Below are positions 15,630 to 23,376 of a stretch of 25,848 nt of DNA, piece after piece. The stretch comes from Aquifex aeolicus (GTDB lineage: Bacteria; Aquificota; Aquificia; Aquificales; Aquificaceae). The position numbers and the translations under genes were made by a program. The notes beneath the pieces were generated by a model. That model was not told the DNA's origin, did no database searches, and was given only the letters and a program-made list of their open reading frames with translations. Within the stretch, counting starts at the first letter, position 1. The number at the start of each line of letters is the position of its first letter. The DNA lies in contig DQVZ01000021.1 in assembly GCA_015661465.1 (NCBI GenBank), positions 1-25,848 on the forward strand. Reading direction: 5' to 3'.

Positions 15630-15674
15630 TATTCAAAATAATTTTATAGAAATTTCGTTTTAACATACATAACT
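15630..15674. promoter_or_regulatory. 45-bp divergent intergenic region upstream of IclR-type gene
   Basis: Very AT-rich. TAACAT (15661-15666) ends 8 bases before the regulator's ATG; TATAAA on the minus strand serves the 103-aa gene. If the regulator is autoregulated, as many IclR proteins are, its operator should be here, but I find no clear palindrome. Confidence 0.3.
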
Positions 15675-16451
15675 ATGGAACATAGCCACAAAGATATTTA
15701 TGTAATTCAAAACGTCCATTTGGCGTTGGATATTTTATTTCTCCTTGAGAAAAAACCTCATACAATTGAAAAGCTACAAGAAGAACTCCGAATAAGCAAA
15801 CCAAAACTTCAGAAGCTCTTAAACTTTCTCCACGAAAAAGAATGGATTTCCTACGATGAGGAAAACAACCTTTATAGACTTGGTATTAAGAATTTTGAGC
15901 TGGGTATGGCTTATCTAAACCACCTTGATATAAAAAAGGTTTCAAAACCTATACTTGATGAAATCGCAAGAAAAGTAAGAGAGAACGTATATCTAACAAC
16001 TCGCGTGGCCTATGAAGTTCTTTATATAGAAAGGAGTGAAGTTGACAGAAATGTAAAAATTTTATCGAGATATGGAAGAGTCCTGCCCCTTTACGCCTCT
16101 GCATCTGGGAAAATATACCTGGCTCACTTTGACAAAAGAGAACTCGAAGATTACTTCAGAACAATTAAGTGGATAAAACATACTCCCAACACTAAATTTC
16201 CTCACGAACTCATGGATGAACTTGAAAAAATAAAGAAAGAGGGATACGCTACGAACCTCGAAGAGTATGAGGAAGAAGTTGTAAGTTCTGCTGTTCCGGT
16301 GCACGATTACGCTGGAAATGTGAAATATACCATTACAGTAGTAGCACCCTCCTACAGAATGAAAAAGGAAGATTTACTTAGCTGGGTCAAAGATATTTTA
16401 AAAGAGGGAGCTCTTAAGCTTTCCGAAAAACTGGGACGGATAAAAAAATAA
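15675..16451 (+). CDS. IclR-family transcriptional regulator
   Basis: 258 aa with the two IclR domains. The N-terminal winged helix-turn-helix is at about 12-70, with the recognition region TIEKLQEELRISKPKLQKLL and wing NLYRLG. The C-terminal effector domain (about 85-255) has ARKVRENVYLTTR, LPLYASASGKIYLA (the conserved ligand-pocket stretch) and GYATNLEEYEEEVVSSAVPV. Length is typical. The effector and target genes cannot be told from sequence. It stands alone between a divergent small gene and era, with no obvious catabolic operon nearby. Confidence 0.92.
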   Translation: MEHSHKDIYVIQNVHLALDILFLLEKKPHTIEKLQEELRISKPKLQKLLNFLHEKEWISYDEENNLYRLGIKNFELGMAYLNHLDIKKVSKPILDEIARKVRENVYLTTRVAYEVLYIERSEVDRNVKILSRYGRVLPLYASASGKIYLAHFDKRELEDYFRTIKWIKHTPNTKFPHELMDELEKIKKEGYATNLEEYEEEVVSSAVPVHDYAGNVKYTITVVAPSYRMKKEDLLSWVKDILKEGALKLSEKLGRIKK

Positions 16452-16499
16452 TTGAAAATTTCCCGAAAATCTTAAATTTATGTTATTAGATAATCTTAG

Positions 16500-16515
16500 T
16501 ATAATGTTTGGAGGT
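16500..16515 (+). promoter_or_regulatory. Promoter -10 and SD of era
   Basis: A perfect TATAAT (16500-16505) is followed by GGAGGT (16510-16515). From the -10, transcription would begin near 16512, leaving a leader of only about 14 bases that includes part of the SD. No good -35 is present at 16-18 bases upstream. Confidence 0.45.
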
Positions 16516-16525
16516 TTTATTGGTT

Positions 16526-17431
16526 ATGAAAGTAGGATATGTTGCTATAGTCGGTAAACCTAACGTGGGAAAATCTACACTCCTTAACAACATATTGGGT
16601 ACTAAGGTATCCATTATCTCTCCCAAAGCCGGTACTACGAGGATGAGAATACTGGGAGTCAAAAATATACCTGATAAAGCCCAAATAATCTTTCTGGATA
16701 CCCCGGGAATATACGAACCTAAAAAGTCGGATATTTTGGGTCGTTCAATGGTAGAAATTGCAAAGCAATCCTTAGAAGAAGCCGATGTTATTCTTTTTAT
16801 GATAGATGCTACCGAAGGGTGGAGACAAAGGGATGAGGAAATATATCGGAACTTTATAAAACCTTTAAGTAAGCCGGTTGTAATTGTTATCAATAAAATC
16901 GATAAAATGGGACCTGCTAAAAACGTTCTACCCTTGATTGAAGAAATTCACAAAAGACATAATGAACTGACAGAAATAGTGCCGATAAGTGCCCTCAAGG
17001 GAGCCAATTTAGAGGAACTTATCAAGACGATTCTTAAATACCTACCCGAGGGGGAACCTTTGTTCCCTGAAGACATGATTACCGATTTACCTCTAAGATT
17101 ACTTGCTGCGGAGATAGTAAGAGAAAAAGCAATGATGCTCACAAGGGAAGAAGTACCTACTTCTATTGCTGTGAAAATAGATGAAATAAGACCCGGAGAT
17201 GCAAATCCCAATATGCTTGTAATAATAGGAGAACTAATAGTAGATAGGGAGAATCTAAAACCTATAATTATTGGAAAAAAAGGTCAAAGGCTCAAAGAAA
17301 TAGGGAAAAGGGCCCGGGAAGAACTGGAGCTTATCTTGGGTAGACCAGTTTATCTAGAACTGTGGGTAAAGGTAATTCCTGATTGGCGTAGACGCCCCGA
17401 GTATGTAAGGTTGTTCGGATATACCTTTTGA
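16526..17431 (+). CDS. era: Era, essential GTPase for 16S rRNA/30S maturation
   Basis: Binds the 3' end of 16S rRNA and assists 30S assembly. ATG 16526 gives 301 aa (MKVGYVAIVGKPNVGKST). TTG 16508 or TTG 16520 in the same frame are possible but would add a non-conserved stretch. G1 is GKPNVGKS (10-17), G2 Thr38, G3 DTPG (58-61), G4 NKID (123-126) and G5 SAL (155-157). The C-terminal KH domain has GKKG (250-253) and ends in WVKVIPDWRRR. GGAGGT lies 10 bases upstream of the ATG. It resembles the A. aeolicus Era solved with the 16S 3' end. Confidence 0.96.
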   Translation: MKVGYVAIVGKPNVGKSTLLNNILGTKVSIISPKAGTTRMRILGVKNIPDKAQIIFLDTPGIYEPKKSDILGRSMVEIAKQSLEEADVILFMIDATEGWRQRDEEIYRNFIKPLSKPVVIVINKIDKMGPAKNVLPLIEEIHKRHNELTEIVPISALKGANLEELIKTILKYLPEGEPLFPEDMITDLPLRLLAAEIVREKAMMLTREEVPTSIAVKIDEIRPGDANPNMLVIIGELIVDRENLKPIIIGKKGQRLKEIGKRAREELELILGRPVYLELWVKVIPDWRRRPEYVRLFGYTF

Positions 17432-17549
17432 TAAAAATCATAGAGATGAAAGGATGTTTTAATATCTATTGTAAAGGACAATATGAGAGGGATTATTGCT
17501 AAGAATTTTCAATAGATAATATTTATTAATTATTTAAGGAGGTAGGAAA
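17432..17549 (+). promoter_or_regulatory. 118-bp leader/promoter region of htpX
   Basis: ATCTATTG (17464-17471) and CAATAGAT (17510-17517) form an exact 8-base inverted repeat around 38 bases. Between them is a possible minigene: AAAGGA (17473-17478) precedes ATG 17483, and ten codons run to TAG 17513. Just before htpX is a full SD, AAGGAGGT (17536-17543), 6 bases from the ATG. -10-like GATAAT/TAATAT sits at 17515-17522. The presence of structure before a stress-type protease gene suggests regulation. No CIRCE-type element is visible. Confidence 0.35.
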
Positions 17550-18437
17550 ATGGGTTGGATGTTGAGAACTGTAGTATTATTGGGACTTCTCACCGGCCTT
17601 CTTATGGCTATAGGCGGGATAATAGGCGGAACAGTGGGAATGTTTATCGCATTGATAATTGCTGGATTTATGAACTTCATGAGTTATTGGTTTTCCGACA
17701 AAATAGTTCTCTCTATGTACGGAGCAAGGGAGATATCCTATGAAGAAGCTCCTTGGCTTCACGAAATGGTAGAAGAACTCGCAAGAAAGGCAAACATGCC
17801 TAAACCTCCTATATACCTCGTTCCTATGGAGCAACCTAACGCTTTTGCAACCGGAAGGGGTCCGGGTCATGCAGCTGTAGCTGTTACCAGAGGAATTCTC
17901 GAAATATTGGAACCTGAAGAACTCAAAGGTGTTCTCGCTCACGAACTTGCCCACATTAAGAATAGAGATGTTCTCGTAGCTACTATTGCAGCTACAATAG
18001 CAGGAGCGATAGGCTTTCTTGCCAATATGGCACAGTGGGCTCTATTTTTCGGAGGACTGCAAAATAATGAGGAAGAAGAAGGAGAAGGTGGCGGTTTTGC
18101 AGAAATGATAGGAGCAATTCTTATGATAATCATAGTTCCAATAATTGCAACGATAGTACAGCTTGCTATATCCAGAGCGAGGGAGTACCTTGCAGATGAA
18201 ACTGGAGCAAAAATATGCGGATGTCCAATGGCATTAGCAAGAGCTTTAAAGAAAATAGAAGAATACGTAATGCAAGTACCGACCAATGTAAATCCCGGAA
18301 CAGCACATCTATTTATAGAAAATCCTCTCAAGGGTGGAGGAATTATGGAACTCTTATCTACTCACCCATCTACGGAAAAGAGAATAGAAAGACTCTGTGA
18401 GCTCGCAAAGAAGATGGGGCAAGACTGTATAATTTAA
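17550..18437 (+). CDS. htpX: HtpX, membrane zinc metalloprotease
   Basis: Inner-membrane M48 protease that degrades misfolded membrane proteins together with FtsH in well-studied bacteria. 295 aa. Two N-terminal membrane helices (about 5-25 and 28-48) are followed by the zinc motif HELAH (131-135) with catalytic Glu132. Two further hydrophobic segments lie at about 142-170 and 184-206. The third zinc ligand is Glu212 in SRAREYLADETGA. An acidic loop, NNEEEEGEGGG, sits between helices 3 and 4. C-terminal LLSTHPSTEKRIERL is the M48 hallmark. It has the strong SD at 17536-17543. Length matches E. coli HtpX (293 aa). Confidence 0.96.
   Translation: MGWMLRTVVLLGLLTGLLMAIGGIIGGTVGMFIALIIAGFMNFMSYWFSDKIVLSMYGAREISYEEAPWLHEMVEELARKANMPKPPIYLVPMEQPNAFATGRGPGHAAVAVTRGILEILEPEELKGVLAHELAHIKNRDVLVATIAATIAGAIGFLANMAQWALFFGGLQNNEEEEGEGGGFAEMIGAILMIIIVPIIATIVQLAISRAREYLADETGAKICGCPMALARALKKIEEYVMQVPTNVNPGTAHLFIENPLKGGGIMELLSTHPSTEKRIERLCELAKKMGQDCII
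18428..18433 (+). promoter_or_regulatory. -10-like box inside the end of htpX, before pspA
   Basis: A perfect TATAAT lies in the last codons of htpX and ends 7 bases before the pspA ATG, which has no SD. The spacing is the same as for ubiD and fliH. pspA may therefore have its own promoter and a leaderless transcript, apart from htpX. Confidence 0.35.
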
Positions 18438-18440
18438 TGA

Positions 18441-19079
18441 ATGCTAAAGCTAATCGTTGTAAGGCATGCAGAAAGTCAGTGGAATCCTATAGGAAGGTAT
18501 CAGGGACTATTGGATCCAGACCTTACGGAAAGGGGTGTAGAGCAGGCTAAGAAGCTTGCTCAGGTTCTTAAAAAAGAAAACATAAACGCTCTATTTTCCT
18601 CTCCTCTTAAAAGAACCTTTAGGACAGCTCAGATTATCGGAGAGGAAATAGGACTGGAGCCTATTAAAGAGGAGAAAATTATAGAAATAGACCACGGGGT
18701 CTGGTCGGGACTGCTTGTAGATGAGGTTAAGGAGAAGTTCCCGAAGGATTTTGAGCTCTGGCTAAAAGAACCCCACAAGGTGAAATTTCCGGAAGGGGAA
18801 TCTCTCTTGGATGTTTTTAAAAGAATCAAGGATTTTCTGGAGTTCTTACTCGAGAATTATAACGAGAAAACTGTTGCCATAGTTTCCCATACGGTACCTA
18901 TACGATGTTTATACTGTGCAGTTTTAGACATAGACCTTTCTAAATTCTGGAGTTTTGGGTGTGACAATGCCTCTTATTCGGTGGTATACTTAGATACAGA
19001 GGGCAGGAATGTGATACAAAAGTTAAACATTACCTGCCACTTGGGGGATTTATATGTTGAATCCCACGAGGCTCTGTAG
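18441..19079 (+). CDS. pspA: Histidine-phosphatase, probable metal-independent phosphoserine phosphatase PspA
   Basis: 212-aa histidine-phosphatase (phosphoglycerate mutase-like) protein. The phospho-acceptor is His9 in VVRHAES, Arg8 and the SSPLKRTFRTAQ loop complete the anion site, and the second histidine is in VSHTVPIR. Residue 85 is a His in IEIDHGVWSG. From memory, the Hydrogenobacter thermophilus PspA, a metal-independent phosphoserine phosphatase, has a His at this position that was linked to phosphatase rather than mutase activity. On that basis I prefer serine biosynthesis over glycolysis. The alternative is a cofactor-dependent mutase or alpha-ribazole phosphatase-like enzyme. It lies 3 bases after htpX and overlaps the TPR gene by 26 bases. 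Confidence 0.8.
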   Translation: MLKLIVVRHAESQWNPIGRYQGLLDPDLTERGVEQAKKLAQVLKKENINALFSSPLKRTFRTAQIIGEEIGLEPIKEEKIIEIDHGVWSGLLVDEVKEKFPKDFELWLKEPHKVKFPEGESLLDVFKRIKDFLEFLLENYNEKTVAIVSHTVPIRCLYCAVLDIDLSKFWSFGCDNASYSVVYLDTEGRNVIQKLNITCHLGDLYVESHEAL

Positions 19080-21627
19080 CCTTTTTCTGGTCTTAATATT
19101 TTATTTTTCTGCAGTATCTTTTGCTACTGAACTTCAAGAACAACTAACCCTTAGGGTAAAAGTGCGCGATATAGTAAAAGTGGAAAAACCACCTTTCTAT
19201 CTACCGGATAAACTTTCCTACAGGATAAGGAAAGTTGAAACTTATAACTTAGCAGGAAAACTTTTTGAACCACCCAAGGAATGGGAAGAAACAGAACTTT
19301 ATATTCCTAAGGAGGGAGGATGCGGAGTTCCTAAAGATTTAAACCTATACAGAGAAGCTGTAAGAAATTATAAGCAGGGCAACCTTTGGACTGCGGAAGA
19401 AAAACTTAAACTCCTTGTTAGCTTACCCTCATCACCCTACTCCAACTCGGGAAAGTACGTTTTAGGGCTTATTTACTATAAAAAAGGTAAAAAAGAAGAA
19501 GCTCTTAAACTTTTCGAAGAGTCATGCAATACAACCCACATGTATACAATTCCCGCCTGTGAGAGCTTCTACGCCCTTTACTATCAACTCTTTAAAAAAC
19601 CTTATAAAGTGGATGAACCTATTTTGTGGAAATACGCTTACCTGATAGGTGCATCAGGAGTTATACCTGAGGAACCCATAAGCAATTGTGGGCGCTTTAC
19701 GTTTAAAAATTATTGTAAATACGTTAACGATTTTATACTCGGTAAAGTAAATCCTAAATACCTTGAAAGTACAGAAGTGAGAAGGGCTATGAATTTATTT
19801 AAACAAGGAAAATACGGGGAAGCCAGGAAACTCTTACTTAAACACAAGAACAAGTTTCTACCCTACAGGGATGCAATCGTTTACTACCTCGGACTGATAG
19901 CTCTCGAGGGAGGCGATTACGAGGAGGCTTTGGATTATACTCTACTGCTTGAAACTCTGAATCCCCGATTGGCAAAAGCTCTTTACCTTTCCATCTTTGT
20001 GAAAAAACCCGAACTAGCGGATTACGTATATGAAAAGACAGGGGATAAATGGGTATTCAGATACGCAGGCATAAAAGCTTATAACGAGGGAGATTATAAA
20101 AAAGCCCTTGAATACTTTATACGGTCTGGAGATTACATATACGCTGTTTACGCAACACTTCAGCTTGGAGACTACCAGAGGGCTTACAACTTACTGAAAA
20201 AGGTTAGAGAAAAAGACAGAGAATACTACGTTCTTCTTCTCGAAATATTGTATGAACTCGGTAGGGATGAAGAAATAGAACAAGTACTCTCCGAGGTAGA
20301 GAACAAGTATCCTGACATTTATAAGGAATATTACGGCTGGTATATGTTTAAAAAAGGAAAGTGGAAAGAAGCTGCCAAATACTTCGATTATCCCTACTTC
20401 AAAGCTATAGCATTTTTCAATGCAGGAGAATACGAAAGGGTATTGGAAATTCTAAAAGAGGATGACAGTTATGAGGCAAGGATTCTCAAAGCTAAAGCTG
20501 CAATAGCTTTAGGAAAAGGAGGACTTGCAAGGAGATACCTTTTCAATGAAACTCCCGAAGAAATTTATCTCACGGGACTTAGTTATTTCATAGAAGGAAA
20601 TTACGAAAAAGCGATTTCTTATTTCGAGAAAATTCCTAAGGATAAAAAATACGGCCTTAAGGCTTTGATAAAACTTGCCGATTCTTATTACAACTTGGGA
20701 CAAAAGGATAAAGCAAGAGCCTTATACAATCTCATACTTCAGAAATATGTAGATGCGAAAGAGGCAAAAGAAGCCCTAATAGGTATAGCCCAAATAGAAG
20801 CAGAATCTCCTTCCGAGGACTTGGAAAAGGTAGTAAAGGAATTTGAAAAAAACTATCCAGATAGTCCTTTGCTTCCTGAGCTTAAACTTCAGCTTGCAAA
20901 GTTATACGCCAAAGAAGGCAGACAAATAGAAGCGGAGTTTATACTGAGAAAATTAGTTAACAATCCTGAATACAGAGAAAGGAGTATGTTTCTTCTTGCC
21001 CAAATTACCCAAAATCCCCAGGAAAAAGAAAATATACTGCTTAATCTTTTAAAATCCGAGGACAAGGTTATAAGGGAGAAAGCTTTTTCAAAACTTGCGG
21101 AGTTGTACGAAAAAGAGAATAATCTCCTAAAGCTTGCCCGTCTTCTGGAAAATAGAGGGGATATAGAAAAATTAAACGCGATATCGATATATTTGAAATT
21201 GGACAGGATTAAAGACGCTGAAAGATTGTTTGGTAAGCTAATAAAGAAATATCCAAACTCTGAAGAACTAAAAGAGATTGCTTTAAAGCTTTATGAAAAG
21301 ACAAGGAAACTCAAATATTTGGAAATAGCTTATAACAGTACAAATCCCGATATTTACTTGAAAGCTGCTTACTATCTCGGAAATCACTACTACGGAAAGA
21401 AAAACAGAAAAGCACTCAATTATTTCTTGGAAATTGTACTTAGTGATAAAAAGGATTTTCCCTTTTACAAAAGAGCCGTTTTCCTGAGTGTTGAAATTTT
21501 GAAAAAGTTAGGTGCTAGAAAGGATGCTTCCTGTATTCTTGAAAGGTTAAAAGATGTAAAGCTTGAGAGCTGGGAAAAGGAAAAAGTTTTAGAATTAAAA
21601 AAAGGTCTTCCTGCCTGCAGGGGGTAA
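19054..21627 (+). CDS. Large exported TPR-repeat protein
   Basis: 857 aa. A signal peptide (LFLVLIFYFSAVSFA|TE, predicted cut after residue 24) is followed by a 70-residue segment and then TPR repeats from about residue 97 almost to the end. Clear units include EAVRNYKQGNLWTAEEKLKL, LGLIYYKKGKKEEALKLFEE, AGIKAYNEGDYKKALEYFIR and LADSYYNLGQKDKARALYNL. Cysteines cluster in the N-terminal third (CGVPK, CNTTH, PACES, SNCGR, NYCKY), plus two near the C-terminus. GGGGGA precedes the ATG by 5 bases. It overlaps pspA by 26 bases and lies 3 bases before the exbB-like gene. Its function is unknown; the linkage suggests a periplasmic scaffold working with the TolQR/ExbBD-type motor. Confidence 0.85.
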   Translation: MLNPTRLCSLFLVLIFYFSAVSFATELQEQLTLRVKVRDIVKVEKPPFYLPDKLSYRIRKVETYNLAGKLFEPPKEWEETELYIPKEGGCGVPKDLNLYREAVRNYKQGNLWTAEEKLKLLVSLPSSPYSNSGKYVLGLIYYKKGKKEEALKLFEESCNTTHMYTIPACESFYALYYQLFKKPYKVDEPILWKYAYLIGASGVIPEEPISNCGRFTFKNYCKYVNDFILGKVNPKYLESTEVRRAMNLFKQGKYGEARKLLLKHKNKFLPYRDAIVYYLGLIALEGGDYEEALDYTLLLETLNPRLAKALYLSIFVKKPELADYVYEKTGDKWVFRYAGIKAYNEGDYKKALEYFIRSGDYIYAVYATLQLGDYQRAYNLLKKVREKDREYYVLLLEILYELGRDEEIEQVLSEVENKYPDIYKEYYGWYMFKKGKWKEAAKYFDYPYFKAIAFFNAGEYERVLEILKEDDSYEARILKAKAAIALGKGGLARRYLFNETPEEIYLTGLSYFIEGNYEKAISYFEKIPKDKKYGLKALIKLADSYYNLGQKDKARALYNLILQKYVDAKEAKEALIGIAQIEAESPSEDLEKVVKEFEKNYPDSPLLPELKLQLAKLYAKEGRQIEAEFILRKLVNNPEYRERSMFLLAQITQNPQEKENILLNLLKSEDKVIREKAFSKLAELYEKENNLLKLARLLENRGDIEKLNAISIYLKLDRIKDAERLFGKLIKKYPNSEELKEIALKLYEKTRKLKYLEIAYNSTNPDIYLKAAYYLGNHYYGKKNRKALNYFLEIVLSDKKDFPFYKRAVFLSVEILKKLGARKDASCILERLKDVKLESWEKEKVLELKKGLPACRG

Positions 21628-21630
21628 GGT

Positions 21631-22245
21631 ATGGAGTTTCTTTTAAACTGGTTTGAAAAAGGGGGGATTGTTATGTATCCCCTCTTACTTCTTTCAATTC
21701 TTTCCTGGTATGTTATAATTGAAAGGGCTGTAAATTTAAGGATAAAAAGTTTTTTACCTCACAACCTCAACGAGCTTAAAATGTTAATCCAGAAAGGAGA
21801 TTACGAAAGTGCGTTAAAAGTATCAGGTGTTGTAGACCATCCATTTACAAAGGCAATCTCTATAGTACTCGATGAATACCTAAAGGGGAGAAAGGAAAAG
21901 GGTTATCTCATGCAACTTATGGAAGGAGAGATTTCTTCCCTTGTTCCTAAGGTCGAGAAAAACCTACCGGTGTTATCCACTACAGCTTCGGTAGCACCGC
22001 TTTTGGGACTTTTCGGAACGATTACAGGACTTATAAAGGTTTTCCAAGCTTATTCTATAACCGCTCAGGAAGAGGCTATTTCTCTACTGGCAAAGGGTAT
22101 TAGTGAAGTTTTAGTTGCCGCAGCAACGGGGCTGGGAGTTGCAATACCTGCTCTTGTAGCTTATTGGATTTACAAAATAGTAGGTAATCGTATTCTTGAT
22201 AAGATAAGTGAGGAAGCAAAGGAAATTATAAACTCCTTGGAGTAA
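21631..22245 (+). CDS. ExbB/TolQ-family proton-channel motor subunit
   Basis: 204 aa MotA/TolQ/ExbB protein with three membrane helices. Helix 1 is at about 14-30 (MYPLLLLSILSWYVIIERA). Helices 2 and 3 are at about 118-140 and 155-182. The conserved pore-helix sequence is APLLGLFGTITGLIKVFQAY, and the third helix carries AAATGLGVAIPALVAY. Such proteins form a pentamer around the ExbD/TolR dimer and use the proton gradient to drive an outer-membrane process. ExbB and TolQ cannot be told apart reliably here, as no tonB, tolA, tolB or pal is in the window. AGGGGGT lies just upstream as SD. Confidence 0.9.
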   Translation: MEFLLNWFEKGGIVMYPLLLLSILSWYVIIERAVNLRIKSFLPHNLNELKMLIQKGDYESALKVSGVVDHPFTKAISIVLDEYLKGRKEKGYLMQLMEGEISSLVPKVEKNLPVLSTTASVAPLLGLFGTITGLIKVFQAYSITAQEEAISLLAKGISEVLVAAATGLGVAIPALVAYWIYKIVGNRILDKISEEAKEIINSLE

Positions 22246-22249
22246 AAAA

Positions 22250-22651
22250 ATGAATTTAAGGAAAAAGCTAAGATTTAGAGAAGAAGAAAAGGCTTACATA
22301 GATGTTGTCCCCCTTGTAGACACATTACTCGCCGTATTTTTGTTCTTAGCTATTCTCGCTTTTCAATCTCCCGAAACCTTCATAGCCATAAAACTTCCCT
22401 TCGCTGAGACCGGAGAGTCTATACAGATAAAGGCCTTAAAGATTCAGATAGATACAGAAGGAAAAATGAAGGTAAAGGGCAAACCTATTTCTGAGGAAGA
22501 GCTGATAGAGATGATTAAAGATATCAAACCTACACATATAGTTCTCGAAGCCGATGAAAATACAAAACATAAGTTTGTGGTAAAAGTTATGGATATTGCA
22601 AGAAAAAACGGAGTTGAAAATATAGTAATAGCTGTAAGAAAGAAAAGATGA
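22250..22651 (+). CDS. ExbD/TolR-family subunit
   Basis: 133 aa. A short basic cytosolic N-terminus (MNLRKKLRFREEEK) is followed by a single membrane helix, VVPLVDTLLAVFLFLAILAF, containing the essential protonatable Asp24 (TolR Asp23, ExbD Asp25). The periplasmic domain (about 45-133) has the ExbD fold pattern: IQIDTEGKMKVKGKPISEEE and then VVKVMDIARKNGVENIVIAV. It is coupled to the exbB-like gene by 4 bases spacing with GGAG as SD. It overlaps the next gene as ATGA. Confidence 0.9.
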   Translation: MNLRKKLRFREEEKAYIDVVPLVDTLLAVFLFLAILAFQSPETFIAIKLPFAETGESIQIKALKIQIDTEGKMKVKGKPISEEELIEMIKDIKPTHIVLEADENTKHKFVVKVMDIARKNGVENIVIAVRKKR

Positions 22652-23376
22652 GTTTTTTCCTGAAAAAGTTAATCTCTTATTTTATCCTGCCACCCGGCAT
22701 TTTCATCATAAGTTTTCTCGCCATTTATATCTTTACAAAACAAAAAATTGTAAAAAAATTAGCTTTATTTTCCGCGTTAAGCCTCTATTTAATTTCCATT
22801 GAACCGGTTAAGGATTTATTAATTTTTCCTCTTGAAAGTGCATACAAAGCTCCACAAACCTTTTACGCCGATGCCATTGTGGTGTTAGGTGGCGGTGTTT
22901 ACAACAATGGTAAGTTAAAGTCTTCTTCCTATAAAAGGCTTATTACCGGTTTTCTTCTTCACAGGAATATGGATGTTCCCATCATACTTTCTGGAGGTGC
23001 AGCAATAAATACAATTCCCGAAGCCAGCGTTATGAGAGAACTTTTAAAAGCCTTCGGCGTAAAGGAAGACAAGATTTTTACGGATGTAAAAAGTAGAGAT
23101 ACTGCAGAAAATGCCAAATACGTTAAGGAAATTTGTGAAAAAAAGCTAAAGTGCAGAAAGATAGTTTTGGTAACATCGGGATTTCATATGATTAGGGCTG
23201 TAAATACTTTCAAGAAAATGGGAATAGAAGTAATTCCCTATCCTACAGATTTGAAGTTTGAAGGGAAATACAATGTATACAGTTTATTCCCGAAATACAG
23301 CGTGCTTTACGACTCTGCGATAGCCATAAGGGAGTACATAGGCTTAGTTTTTTACAAACTCAGGGGTCTTCTATGA
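22648..23376 (+). CDS. DUF218/ElyC-like envelope biogenesis protein
   Basis: 242 aa. Two N-terminal membrane helices (about 10-30 and 36-52) are followed by a DUF218 domain. Its conserved segments are AIVVLGGGVYNNG, IILSGGAA, TIPEASVMRELL, VKSRDTAENAKYV and LVTSGFHMIRAV. The helix arrangement and length match E. coli ElyC (259 aa), which supports peptidoglycan/lipid-carrier-dependent envelope assembly. SanA and YdcF are shorter relatives. The biochemical activity of the domain is not settled. It overlaps the exbD-like gene by ATGA, so the TPR, ExbB, ExbD and ElyC-like proteins are probably one envelope operon. Its 3' end overlaps coaE by 17 bases in the convergent sense. Confidence 0.8.
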   Translation: MSFFLKKLISYFILPPGIFIISFLAIYIFTKQKIVKKLALFSALSLYLISIEPVKDLLIFPLESAYKAPQTFYADAIVVLGGGVYNNGKLKSSSYKRLITGFLLHRNMDVPIILSGGAAINTIPEASVMRELLKAFGVKEDKIFTDVKSRDTAENAKYVKEICEKKLKCRKIVLVTSGFHMIRAVNTFKKMGIEVIPYPTDLKFEGKYNVYSLFPKYSVLYDSAIAIREYIGLVFYKLRGLL

